Source: Mucilaginibacter sp. OK268 (GTDB taxonomy: Bacteria; Bacteroidota; Bacteroidia; Sphingobacteriales; Sphingobacteriaceae). Taken from it: 64,000 nucleotides of DNA. The position numbers and the translations under genes were made by a program. The DNA lies in contig NZ_FNJV01000004.1 of the NCBI RefSeq assembly GCF_900103125.1, forward strand, positions 372,001 to 436,000. The letters are read 5' to 3'. The notes beneath the pieces are model-generated. The model saw only the letters and a list, made by a program, of their open reading frames with translations, had not been told where the DNA came from and ran no database searches. Below, in pieces: positions 25,239 to 32,410 of the stretch (position 1 is its first letter; every line of letters begins with the position of its first letter).

Positions 25239-25332
25239 CTTGTCATCCTGAACGCAGTGAAGGATCTTCTTCGCTATGAATACCGCCGGCTTCCCTCCTG
25301 AAGAAGATCCTTCGTTCCTCAGGATGACATTC
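25239..25332. repeat. GTCATCCTGAAC/GAAGATCC palindromic repeat
   Basis: GTCATCCTGAACGCAGTGAA and GGATCTTCTTCG on the left are mirrored by GAAGAAGATCCTTCG and TCCTCAGGATGAC on the right. A relative is at 26562-26642. Confidence 0.65.
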
Positions 25333-25490
25333 TTATCTACTTGCACAGAGCAGGGCCTGTGCGATTCCTTCCCTCGGGAAGGGGAGGAAGGGGTTTCGCA
25401 GACAAGTACCTCCTGACATACCAAACGGATAGGTTTTTAATTTTGAAAATATCCTGACCCTGATCTCCACTCATCAAAACCTCATTAAAA

Positions 25491-25585
25491 TTGTGTTAAA
25501 ATTTGTTAAAAAGTGTTAAATGGCCTGTTTTTAAACAAGTTTCGGGGATAAAGTGGCTCAAAAAGTGTTAAAATTTGTTAAAATA
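25491..25585. repeat. GTGTTAAAA array, copy A
   Basis: GTGTTAAA occurs at 25493, 25513 (exactly 20 bp later) and 25565; the first and third continue into TTTGTTAAAA. A similar 100-bp block is at 53336-53435, where the first two units are also 20 bp apart. It lies about 70 bp before the AraC gene. Confidence 0.55.
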
Positions 25586-25620
25586 CAGGGTCAAAATGAC
25601 CTTGAATAGACAATGCTGAT

Positions 25621-25650
25621 TTGTGCCTGTGTTTGAATTTTGTAACTTTG
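25621..25650 (+). promoter_or_regulatory. Promoter of the AraC-type regulator
   Basis: TTG at 25621-25623, 19 nt, TAACTTTG at 25643-25650. The ATG is only 4 nt past the -7 element, so the transcript would have almost no leader. Confidence 0.65.
25630..25646 (+). promoter_or_regulatory. Candidate AraC operator, own promoter
   Basis: TGTTTGAATTTTGTAAC lies between and overlaps the promoter elements. The identical 17 bases occur upstream of the SDR operon at 26842-26858. Binding here would block transcription, so autorepression is inferred. Confidence 0.5.
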
Positions 25651-25653
25651 GGT

Positions 25654-26553
25654 ATGGCAACAGAAACACTCGAAGATTTTTACAAGAACAAATTTGACTG
25701 GCTGCCCGATAACCTGCAGCAAAACATAGGTCACTTTAACGTTTTCAGGATAGAGGACTGCATTGGTCCCAATGCCAAGCCGGTTACCTATAGCCGCAGA
25801 AGTTTTTATAAGATCAGTTTGATGCGTGGTGAAAACATCATCCATTATGCCGATAAAAGCATTACACTGTCGGGCACTTCGCTGATGTTTTTTAGTCCGC
25901 ATGTGCCTTATACCTTTGAGCATATGTCTGATGACCGGTCGGGCTTCTTCTGCATCTTTACCGAAGCTTTCTTTACCGAACGTTTTCGGGGTGGCCTGGG
26001 CGAGCTGCCGATGTTTGCCCTGGGTGCCAAGCCTGTGTATAGCCTGAATGATGATCAAGACCGCTATGTGACCGGATTGTTCACCAAAATGATGGATGAA
26101 ATAGGCTCCGATTATGATTTTAAATACGACCTGATCCGCAATTACGTAACCGAAGTGGCCTATTATGCCCTCAAAACGCAACCTTCAGAGAATGTATATA
26201 AACACGCCGATGCCAAAAGCCGTATCACCTCAGTATTTACTGAGCTGCTGGAGCGTCAGTTCCCGATAGAAAACCCGGCACAGCGGTTTGCCCTGCGCTC
26301 GGCCAATGATTTTGCACAACGCCTTTCGGTGCACGTAAATCACCTCAACCGGGCCATCCGCGAAACCACCGGCAAAACCACTACCGATCACATTGCCGAT
26401 CGTTTGCTGAGCGAAGCCAAATCGCTCCTCAAACACACCGACTGGAATATATCAGAAATAGGCTATTGTCTGGGTTTTGAAGAGGCTACGCATTTCAATA
26501 ACTTTTTTAAGAAACAAACCCAGCTTACGCCATCGTCGTTCAGGAATGTTTAA
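25654..26553 (+). CDS. AraC-family transcriptional regulator
   Basis: A 299-residue regulator. The N-terminal 190 residues form a cupin-like sensor region (SFYKISLMRGENIIHYADKS, then FFSPHVPYTFEHM). The C-terminal 100 residues carry the two helix-turn-helix units; the second ends DWNISEIGYCLGFEEATHFN followed by FFKKQTQLTPSSFR, the classic AraC signature. The start at 25654 is chosen because the frame before it runs through the promoter. The neighbouring SDR operon shares a 17-bp motif with this gene's promoter, so it is the likely target. Small redox-active or aldehyde compounds are plausible inducers, but that is inference only. Confidence 0.9.
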   Translation: MATETLEDFYKNKFDWLPDNLQQNIGHFNVFRIEDCIGPNAKPVTYSRRSFYKISLMRGENIIHYADKSITLSGTSLMFFSPHVPYTFEHMSDDRSGFFCIFTEAFFTERFRGGLGELPMFALGAKPVYSLNDDQDRYVTGLFTKMMDEIGSDYDFKYDLIRNYVTEVAYYALKTQPSENVYKHADAKSRITSVFTELLERQFPIENPAQRFALRSANDFAQRLSVHVNHLNRAIRETTGKTTTDHIADRLLSEAKSLLKHTDWNISEIGYCLGFEEATHFNNFFKKQTQLTPSSFRNV

Positions 26554-26561
26554 ATTTTACT

Positions 26562-26712
26562 TTTGTCATCCTGAGCGATAGCGAAGGATCTTCTTCGCCA
26601 TACTGGTCGCTCAACAGATGCTTCACTCCGTTCAGCATGACAAATCTATTTTTCACCCTCTTTGCTGCGAAGCAGCAGAGAGGGTCGCCCAGCGAAGCGC
26701 AGGCGGGTGAGT
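26562..26712. repeat. Palindromic repeats downstream of the AraC gene
   Basis: GTCATCCTGAGCGATAGCGA and AGGATCTTCTTCG face CACTCCGTTCAGCATGACAA (26562-26645). Then ACCCTCTTTGCTGC and GCAGCAGAGAGGGT form a hairpin near 26656-26685, followed by GGCGGGTGAGTCG, a word that recurs near 52620. Confidence 0.55.
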
Positions 26713-26826
26713 CGTTTGCGATATGTGATTTTGAATTACTGTTATTCATTTGTTTTCATGCACGCAATTCGTTATATTTGTTATAACCTCGCTGTATCTT
26801 CCCTGCAAAACACAAGTAAAACACCA

Positions 26827-26858
26827 TTACAAAATCAAAAATGTTTGAATTTTGTAAC
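26827..26858 (+). promoter_or_regulatory. Candidate AraC operator upstream of the SDR operon
   Basis: The same 17-mer as at 25630-25646, here preceded by a mirror arm: TTACAAAATCAAA, 5 nt, TTTGAATTTTGTAA, an inverted repeat with one base gap. It is about 45-75 bp upstream of the SDR -7 element, a typical activator position. Confidence 0.5.
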
Positions 26859-26900
26859 CATTGGTTTGATTGACGTAATCGATAGGCCCGTCTGACACCC

Positions 26901-26926
26901 TAACTTTGTTCTATCAATTAGAACAA
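26901..26926 (+). promoter_or_regulatory. SDR operon -7 element overlapping a perfect palindrome
   Basis: TAACTTTG at 26901-26908 matches TAnnTTTG, but no TTG stands about 19 nt upstream, as expected for an activator-dependent promoter. TTGTTCTA (26906-26913), 5 nt, TAGAACAA (26919-26926) is a perfect 8-bp inverted repeat ending two bases before the ATG. It could be a repressor operator or a 5' hairpin. Confidence 0.5.
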
Positions 26927-26928
26927 AA

Positions 26929-27786
26929 ATGGACAACAACAAAAAAGTATGGTTTATTACTGGTGCCTCTAAAGGATTTGGGCTCAGTTTAGTTAAACAA
27001 TTACTGGATGCTGGTCAGCTTGTTGCCGCCACCTCCAGGAATCAAGAGGAGTTAATAAAAGCAGTTAACACCCAAAACAATAATTTTTTACCGCTACAGG
27101 TTAATCTGGTAAACGAAGCCAGTGTATCCCTGGCCCTGCAGCATACCTATGAATTTTTTGGTCAGATAGATGTAGTGATCAATAATGCCGGCTATGGCAT
27201 AGGAGGCGCTATTGAAGAATTGACCGATAAAGAAACCCGTACAGCATTTGACGTAAACGTATTTGCCACCCTCAATGTGATCAGGTTTGTAATGCCTTAT
27301 CTGCGTAAGCAACGCTCTGGTCATATCATCAATATATCATCCATAGCGGGTATTGCCCCGGGAACAGGTTGGGCCATCTATGGCGCTGCCAAATATGCGG
27401 TGATCGGTCTGTCTGAAGTATTGGCTGCTGACGTAAAAGCCTTGGGCATAAAAGTTACGGTGGTTGCACCGGGTGCTTTCAGGACTAGTTTTCTGACACC
27501 TGATTCGCTAAGCATCACCGAAAATCCGATAGCAGATTATGTGGATGTAAGGGAAACTCATGCCAAATACCTGAAAATGGATGGCGAACAGGCGGGTGAC
27601 CCCGAAAAAGCTGCCGCATCTATTATCAAAATCGCCGGTGTGGAGAATCCACCACTGCATTTACTGTTAGGTGGCGATGCTTACAACCGCGCCTTAACCA
27701 AATTGGATTCGTTGTATAAAGAGATCCACGAGTGGGAAGAGCTTACCTGTTCAACTGATCTTGAACATGATTTGAAGGCTAATTAA
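26929..27786 (+). CDS. Short-chain dehydrogenase/reductase (first of a tandem pair)
   Basis: A 285-residue classical SDR. The cofactor motif TGASKGFGLSL lies at residues about 11-21, NNAGYGIGG near 85, the catalytic Ser in INISSIAG near 138, and Y151-x-x-x-K155 completes the active site. An Arg in TSRN after the second strand suggests NADP(H). It is clearly a paralogue of the next gene (same active-site positions, same NAENPP-like segment near the C-terminus), so the pair arose by tandem duplication. The substrate is not readable. Expression is probably set by the AraC protein encoded just upstream. Confidence 0.92.
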   Translation: MDNNKKVWFITGASKGFGLSLVKQLLDAGQLVAATSRNQEELIKAVNTQNNNFLPLQVNLVNEASVSLALQHTYEFFGQIDVVINNAGYGIGGAIEELTDKETRTAFDVNVFATLNVIRFVMPYLRKQRSGHIINISSIAGIAPGTGWAIYGAAKYAVIGLSEVLAADVKALGIKVTVVAPGAFRTSFLTPDSLSITENPIADYVDVRETHAKYLKMDGEQAGDPEKAAASIIKIAGVENPPLHLLLGGDAYNRALTKLDSLYKEIHEWEELTCSTDLEHDLKAN

Positions 27787-27836
27787 AAGCCTGGGCCTAA
27801 CCCTATTTCTATCTAAAACATTAAGAAAACAAGAAA

Positions 27837-28679
27837 ATGAGCAATAAAAAAGTTTGGTTTGTAACCGGTGCCTCCAAAGGCTTAGGACTCTCCTTAGTAA
27901 AAAAATTATTAAAAGAAGGTTACCGTGTAGCTGCAACGTCCAGAAACCTGAGCGATCTGAGCAAAGCGGTTGATAACCATAGCGATCAGTTTTTGCCGCT
28001 GGCCGTGAATATCAAAAACGAAGAAAGTGTACAGGAAGCCATAGAGCTTACCATTAGCACCTTTGGTAAAATTGATGTAGTAGTTAACAATGCCGGTTAT
28101 GGCCTTATTGGCGGCCTGGAAGAATTAACCGACCAGGAAGCACGTGATAATTTTGAAGTAAATGTATTCGGTTCCCTAAACGTGATCCGTAAGGCATTGC
28201 CTTATTTGCGTGAGCAACAGTCGGGGCATATCCTCAATATATCATCAATAGGTGGTTTTACAGGCAGCTTTCCAGGTTTCGGCATCTATTGCGCTACCAA
28301 GTTCGCAGTGAATGGTTTTTCAGAATCGCTGGCCGAAGAAGTAAAGCCATTTGGTATTAAAGTAACTATTGTACAGCCGGGCTATTTCCGTACCAGTTTC
28401 CTGTCAGAAGGCTCGTTGGTAGCGCCGAAACACCAGATAGACGCTTATCAGAATGTGCGCGCTTCACAAAACCTGCACCAGAACGAACTGGATCAGCAGC
28501 AAGCCGGAGATCCGGATAAGGCAGCAGAGGCTATGATTGAAATTGTAAATGCCGAAAACCCGCCGGTCAATTTGTTTTTGGGCGAGGATGCCTACAATGC
28601 GGCAAATAATAAAATAGCTGCGGTTCAAAGCGACCTGGAAAACTGGAAAGAATTAACAACCTCAACTGCAATAGCATAA
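27837..28679 (+). CDS. Short-chain dehydrogenase/reductase (second of a tandem pair)
   Basis: A 280-residue classical SDR with TGASKGLGLSL, NNAGYGLIGG, a catalytic Ser in LNISSIGG, and Y151-x-x-x-K155. It is very similar to the preceding SDR over its whole length, with small differences around the substrate pocket (GSFPGFGIYCATK here, GTGWAIYGAAK there), suggesting related but different substrates. The gap between the two is 50 nt with no terminator, and the Atu4866-like gene follows after 2 nt, so all three form one transcription unit. Confidence 0.92.
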   Translation: MSNKKVWFVTGASKGLGLSLVKKLLKEGYRVAATSRNLSDLSKAVDNHSDQFLPLAVNIKNEESVQEAIELTISTFGKIDVVVNNAGYGLIGGLEELTDQEARDNFEVNVFGSLNVIRKALPYLREQQSGHILNISSIGGFTGSFPGFGIYCATKFAVNGFSESLAEEVKPFGIKVTIVQPGYFRTSFLSEGSLVAPKHQIDAYQNVRASQNLHQNELDQQQAGDPDKAAEAMIEIVNAENPPVNLFLGEDAYNAANNKIAAVQSDLENWKELTTSTAIA

Positions 28680-28681
28680 AT

Positions 28682-28924
28682 ATGGAAAAGGATCAACATA
28701 TAGGCGTTTGGGTAACAAGTGATGGTTACATACGCCATGAGTTATTACCAGACGGCCGTTATGTTGAAGGGCGTGGTAACAGGAAAATGGCTTATACCGG
28801 CTTTTACAGCATCCGGGGCAAGCATATCGAATACCTGGATGATACCGGCTTTACCGCCGACGGTGATTTTGATGGCAACGTATTTTACCATGCGGGCATG
28901 GTTTTATACAAAGAATCGGCTTGA
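28682..28924 (+). CDS. Atu4866-domain small protein
   Basis: An 80-residue beta-rich protein (GVWVTSDGYIRHELLPDGRY; AYTGFYSIRGKHIEYLDDTG) of the Atu4866 family, a lipocalin-like small barrel. Members are often encoded next to, or fused with, SDR or AraC genes, as here, but have no established function. It starts 2 nt after the SDR stop. A ligand-binding or chaperone role for the SDR substrate is a guess. Confidence 0.85.
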   Translation: MEKDQHIGVWVTSDGYIRHELLPDGRYVEGRGNRKMAYTGFYSIRGKHIEYLDDTGFTADGDFDGNVFYHAGMVLYKESA

Positions 28925-29021
28925 ATTGAAAATTTATCAACAAAAGTGGAACTGAATAAAAAGATTTGTTAATGAAAGGGGGCTTTCTTTATCTTTATAG
29001 AAATTCTAACCCCAATATAAT

Positions 29022-30644
29022 ATGAGTTTTCAAGACCAGATCAGTTCGATATTTGTGGAGGAAAGCCAGATACCGGCCGAATTCCAGATAACAGAAGTGC
29101 ATCAGCGTGAATACCTGTGTGATGGAGAGATGAAGCCCTGGAACGGGCCTGTGACCGAAGTGTATTCTCCTGTTTGTTTCCCCGGCCCGGATGGGTTTAA
29201 ACGCAAGCTAATAGGCACTTATCCTATTTGTACCGAAACAGAAGCCAACGATGCCCTGGAGGCAGCCATCACCGCCTACGATAATGGCCGTGGCGAATGG
29301 CCTACCATGAGTATTGATGGCCGGATCAAATGTATGGAGCGTTTCATCTATAAAATGATTGAACAGCGCAGCCTGGTAGTAAAGCTCCTGATGTGGGAGA
29401 TTGGTAAATCATATGGCGATTCGGCAAAGGAGTTTGACCGCACCATCGAGTACATCAACGCTACTATTGATGCCCTGAAGGCACTCGACCGTAAATCATC
29501 CCGCTTTGAAATGGCCGAAGGGCTGATCGCCCAGATCCGCCGCTCGCCGCTTGGTGTGGTGCTGTGTATGGGGCCGTTCAACTATCCGCTTAACGAAACT
29601 TTTACTACCCTGATCCCCGCCCTTATTATGGGCAATACCATTTTATTTAAACCACCAAAGCATGGCACGCTGTTGCACTACCCGCTGTTAAGAGCCTTCC
29701 AGGAGTCGTTCCCTAAAGGTGTGGTGAATACGGTGTATGGTCGCGGCGCGGTGGTTACCCCCGGACTGATGCAAACCGGCAAAGTAAATGTGCTGGCTTT
29801 TATCGGCTCCAGTAAAGTGGCAAACGACTTGAAAAAGCGTCACCCCAAAATAAACCGTTTAAGGGCGGTGTTGAGTCTGGATGCCAAAAACGCAGCTATC
29901 GTTACCAAAAATGCCGATTTGCAATTGGCTGTGAGCGAATGTGTTTTAGGCGCGCTGTCATTTAACGGACAACGCTGTACGGCTATCAAAATGATATTTG
30001 TGCATAAAGATATAGCCGATGAGTTTTTAAAACTACTGAGCGAGGCTGTATCCAAACTAAAATTTGGCCTGCCATGGGATAAGGACGTAAAGCTTACTCC
30101 AATGCCTGAGCCGAATAAGGCTGAGTCGCTGACAGAAATGGTGGATGACGCCATAGCTCATGGCGCTAAAATTATCAATGAAAACGGTGGCGAAAGCGTG
30201 GCTTCGTTCTATTACCCGGCCATAGTTTACCCGGTGAACGAAAAAATGAAGCTGTACCGCGAAGAGCAGTTTGGCCCGATTATCCCGGTAATTCCGTTTG
30301 AGTCGATAGAGGAACCGATTGAATACCAGATCGATTCGCCACATGGTATGCAGGTGAGCATCTTCAGTAACGATGCCCAGGAAATCTCCTCACTGATAGA
30401 TCCTTTTGTAAACCTGGTAAGCCGGGTCAACATCAATTGTCAGTGTCAGCGCGGTCCGGATGTGTTTCCGTTTACTGGTCGTAAGGACAGTGCCGAGGGT
30501 ACACTTTCGGTATTTGACGCGCTGCGGGCATTCTCCATACGCTCATTGGTTGCTACCAAACTGAACGAGACCAATAAACAAATTATCAATGAAATTGTGA
30601 ACGGTAGTGATTCCAATTTCCTCAGTACGAAGTTTATATTGTAA
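29022..30644 (+). CDS. GapN-type NADP-dependent aldehyde dehydrogenase with an altered base motif
   Basis: A 540-residue aldehyde-dehydrogenase-fold enzyme of the non-phosphorylating glyceraldehyde-3-phosphate dehydrogenase group, which makes 3-phosphoglycerate and NADPH directly. The catalytic Cys319 is in SFNGQRCTA, the oxyanion Asn187 in GPFNYPL, and the cofactor loop in FIGSSKV (about 260). The usual ELGGK segment with the general-base Glu reads S285-L-D-A-K289 here. The C-terminus is longer than usual (VNINCQCQRGPDVFPFTGRK then a 50-residue tail). A weak promoter (TATCTTTA at 28990) precedes it and a strong terminator follows. The exact substrate is less sure than the family. Confidence 0.82.
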   Translation: MSFQDQISSIFVEESQIPAEFQITEVHQREYLCDGEMKPWNGPVTEVYSPVCFPGPDGFKRKLIGTYPICTETEANDALEAAITAYDNGRGEWPTMSIDGRIKCMERFIYKMIEQRSLVVKLLMWEIGKSYGDSAKEFDRTIEYINATIDALKALDRKSSRFEMAEGLIAQIRRSPLGVVLCMGPFNYPLNETFTTLIPALIMGNTILFKPPKHGTLLHYPLLRAFQESFPKGVVNTVYGRGAVVTPGLMQTGKVNVLAFIGSSKVANDLKKRHPKINRLRAVLSLDAKNAAIVTKNADLQLAVSECVLGALSFNGQRCTAIKMIFVHKDIADEFLKLLSEAVSKLKFGLPWDKDVKLTPMPEPNKAESLTEMVDDAIAHGAKIINENGGESVASFYYPAIVYPVNEKMKLYREEQFGPIIPVIPFESIEEPIEYQIDSPHGMQVSIFSNDAQEISSLIDPFVNLVSRVNINCQCQRGPDVFPFTGRKDSAEGTLSVFDALRAFSIRSLVATKLNETNKQIINEIVNGSDSNFLSTKFIL

Positions 30645-30661
30645 GGCATTTTTATATTCGT

Positions 30662-30692
30662 AAAAAGCGGTGCCTTAGGTGCCGCTTTTTTT
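30662..30692 (+). terminator. Rho-independent terminator after the GapN-type gene
   Basis: AAAAAGCGGTGCC, loop TTA, GGTGCCGCTTTTTTT, with two G-T pairs in the middle of the stem. It lies 18 nt past the stop. Confidence 0.8.
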
Positions 30693-30765
30693 ATGAAATG
30701 GGAATTTTTTGCAGGATATATTAATGAACAAATAAAAAGTATATCAATAAATGTAATGTATAAAT

Positions 30766-30788
30766 AAAATCTATGAGACATAGATTTT
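30766..30788. promoter_or_regulatory. Palindromic operator candidate upstream of ahpC
   Basis: AAAATCTATG, spacer AGA, CATAGATTTT: perfect 10-bp arms. It ends 28 bp before the -7 element at 30817. The CTAT-N5-ATAG core resembles OxyR half-sites (which are usually CTAT-N7-ATAG), so a peroxide-sensing regulator is possible. Confidence 0.55.
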
Positions 30789-30816
30789 AAGAATGGATCG
30801 CACACTCTAAAAGTTC

Positions 30817-30824
30817 TATATTTG
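30817..30824 (+). promoter_or_regulatory. -7 element (TATATTTG) of ahpC
   Basis: Matches TAnnTTTG and lies 25 nt before the ATG. No TTG is present at the -33 position, so an activator may be needed. Confidence 0.6.
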
Positions 30825-30849
30825 CGGAAATAATAAAAAAAGAGCTAAT

Positions 30850-31395
30850 ATGTTAACGATAGGACAAAAATTCCCTCAATTTTCTAAAACTGCTGTAGTA
30901 AGTCTTGAAAAAGGCAAAGAGTTTGAAACACTAACTTCTGAGTACCTGGTGAATGACGATAACGTGTGGACAGTAATGTTCTGGTGGCCAAAAGATTTCA
31001 CTTTTGTGTGCCCAACAGAAATTGCTGAATTCAACAAAAACTATGGTGAGTTCCGTGATCGTGAAACCCGTTTAATTGGTGCTTCTACAGATTCTGAATT
31101 TGTACATGCTGCCTGGAGACGTGATCATGATGATCTGCGCGATCTGAAATTCCCGATGCTTGCCGATACTTCAAAATCATTGGCTGAAGACCTGGGTATA
31201 TTAGAGCCAACCGAAAAAATTGCCTACCGTGCTACTTTCATTATCGATCCTACCGGTATCATCCGTTGGGTGTCAGTTAACGACTTAAGCGTTGGTCGTA
31301 ACGTTAAAGAAGTTTTACGTGTACTTGATGGGTTACAAACAGATGAGCTTTGCCCTTGCAACTGGGAAAAAGGACAAGAAACGCTTACCGTTTAA
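30850..31395 (+). CDS. ahpC: Alkyl hydroperoxide reductase AhpC-type peroxiredoxin
   Basis: A 181-residue peroxiredoxin. The peroxidatic Cys54 is in FVCPTE, with the conserved Thr and downstream Arg, and the C-terminal LCPCNW carries Cys168 and Cys170 as resolving residues. This is the AhpC form with a CPC end seen in actinobacteria and many Bacteroidota, reduced by AhpD instead of the flavoprotein AhpF. An AhpD-like gene follows directly, fitting that partnership, and no ahpF is in the window. It reduces hydrogen peroxide and organic peroxides in the cytoplasm. A terminator follows at 31417, so the two genes may be only partly co-transcribed. Confidence 0.92.
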   Translation: MLTIGQKFPQFSKTAVVSLEKGKEFETLTSEYLVNDDNVWTVMFWWPKDFTFVCPTEIAEFNKNYGEFRDRETRLIGASTDSEFVHAAWRRDHDDLRDLKFPMLADTSKSLAEDLGILEPTEKIAYRATFIIDPTGIIRWVSVNDLSVGRNVKEVLRVLDGLQTDELCPCNWEKGQETLTV

Positions 31396-31416
31396 TACCC
31401 CTATTATACAATATGT

Positions 31417-31449
31417 CCCCGTACAGAAAATTTGTGCGGGGATTTTTTT
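31417..31449 (+). terminator. Terminator after ahpC
   Basis: CCCCGTAC, AT-rich loop, GTGCGGGG followed by a T-run. One G-T pair is in the stem. Confidence 0.75.
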
Positions 31450-31458
31450 ATAAGCTGA

Positions 31459-31556
31459 ATATCAACTGAAAGCTTAAGGCGTAAAGCCGAAAGCGATTAA
31501 AAGCTGTTTGAATCATAATTTGCTTTAAGCCTTCGGCTTTGAGCTTTAAGCTAAAA
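31459..31556. repeat. AGCTTAAGGC-type inverted repeat between ahpC and the AhpD-like gene
   Basis: GAAAGCTTAAGGCGTAAAGC and CGAAAGC on the left are mirrored by GCTTTAAGCCTTCGGC and TTTGAGCTTTAAGCT on the right. A related half-unit occurs near 43176-43203. Confidence 0.55.
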
Positions 31557-31559
31557 AAA

Positions 31560-32144
31560 ATGAACGAAAGTACCGAAGTGATCCAGGAATTGCTGGAAAG
31601 TATTGGAATAGATAAAAACTACAGAACAGAGGCTCTTACCCTGCTCGAAAAAGGCGAATCACGTTACCTGCGCGATCTGAAGCTGAATTTTACAAGCACG
31701 CTTACATCGGCCCATTTAACCGCTAAAGAGTGTGCCTTGCTGGGATTGAGCACCGCTGTTAATAATAATAATACCCCGCTTACCGTGTTCTTCACTAAAT
31801 ATGCGCAGGAACAAGGCGCTGATGCTGCTGAAATAGCCGAAGCTGTTGGTTGCGCCTCTTTACTGGCCTCGAACAACGTATTCTACAGATTCAGGCATTT
31901 TACCCAGAAGGAGAAATATACCCAGATCCCGGCCCGTATCCGTATGCAGCTGATGATGAAACCGGTAACAGGTAAGGAGTTTTTTGAATTAATGAGCCTG
32001 GCCATATCCGCGGTTAATGGTTGCGAGATGTGTGTGAATGCCCATGAGGATTCATTGATAAAATTAGCCACTACCGAGGAGCGTATTTTTGACGCTGTAC
32101 GTATTGCATCGCTAATAACATCAACCGGGAAGCTAATTTTTTAA
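31560..32144 (+). CDS. AhpD-like alkylhydroperoxidase/carboxymuconolactone decarboxylase-family protein
   Basis: A 194-residue all-helical protein. The AhpD signature is present near the C-terminus: C155-E-M-C158 followed by H162 (NGCEMCVNAHE). This CxxC is the thiol pair that reduces the AhpC disulfide in the mycobacterial system, where it is recharged through lipoamide. Its place right after ahpC supports the same role. The start at 31560 (ATG) begins just after a hairpin repeat; a start at 31539 would translate repeat sequence. A bidirectional hairpin follows at 32169. Confidence 0.87.
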   Translation: MNESTEVIQELLESIGIDKNYRTEALTLLEKGESRYLRDLKLNFTSTLTSAHLTAKECALLGLSTAVNNNNTPLTVFFTKYAQEQGADAAEIAEAVGCASLLASNNVFYRFRHFTQKEKYTQIPARIRMQLMMKPVTGKEFFELMSLAISAVNGCEMCVNAHEDSLIKLATTEERIFDAVRIASLITSTGKLIF

Positions 32145-32168
32145 GTTTCCGGATAGAATTTTCACAAA

Positions 32169-32204
32169 AAAAAGACATGAGATTTACAAATTTCATGTCT
32201 TTTT
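32169..32204. terminator. Terminator hairpin after the AhpD-like gene
   Basis: AAAAAGACATGA and TCATGTCTTTTT enclose a 12-nt AT-rich loop. A- and T-runs on both sides would let it work in either direction. Confidence 0.7.
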
Positions 32205-32366
32205 CATAAATTATGCGTAATTGCTTAATTTAATTTGCGTTTGTTAATTAAAAACTTCTAAATTTATACCTAAGATTAAACGCCCCCTTGATCTGCAAAA
32301 TCTTTTCATAAAGCAAAGTGTTGACAGGGGGTAGTACTTAAATTTTAATTGTTAATTTTTTTTGGG

Positions 32367-32402
32367 GAAAGCCGTTCCTGGTAATAGAGGAACGGCTTTT
32401 AT
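32367..32402 (-). terminator. Terminator of the efflux operon
   Basis: AAAGCCGTTCCT and AGGAACGGCTTT with a short loop lie immediately downstream (minus direction) of the MFS stop at 32411. The transcript continues into a run of U residues. Confidence 0.75.
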
Positions 32403-32410
32403 CGTTTTTA

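Noticed and set aside
25491..25585. CRISPR array
   Set aside because: Units are 8-19 bp, spacing is irregular after the first pair, and no cas genes are present.
29022..30644. Phosphorylating GAPDH
   Set aside because: The protein has the aldehyde dehydrogenase fold with GQRCTA and GPFNYP, not the GAPDH fold.
32281..32366. Possible riboswitch in the AhpD-MFS gap
   Set aside because: A CCCCCTTG/AGGGGG pairing exists but neither gene starts there (they converge), so it is no leader region.
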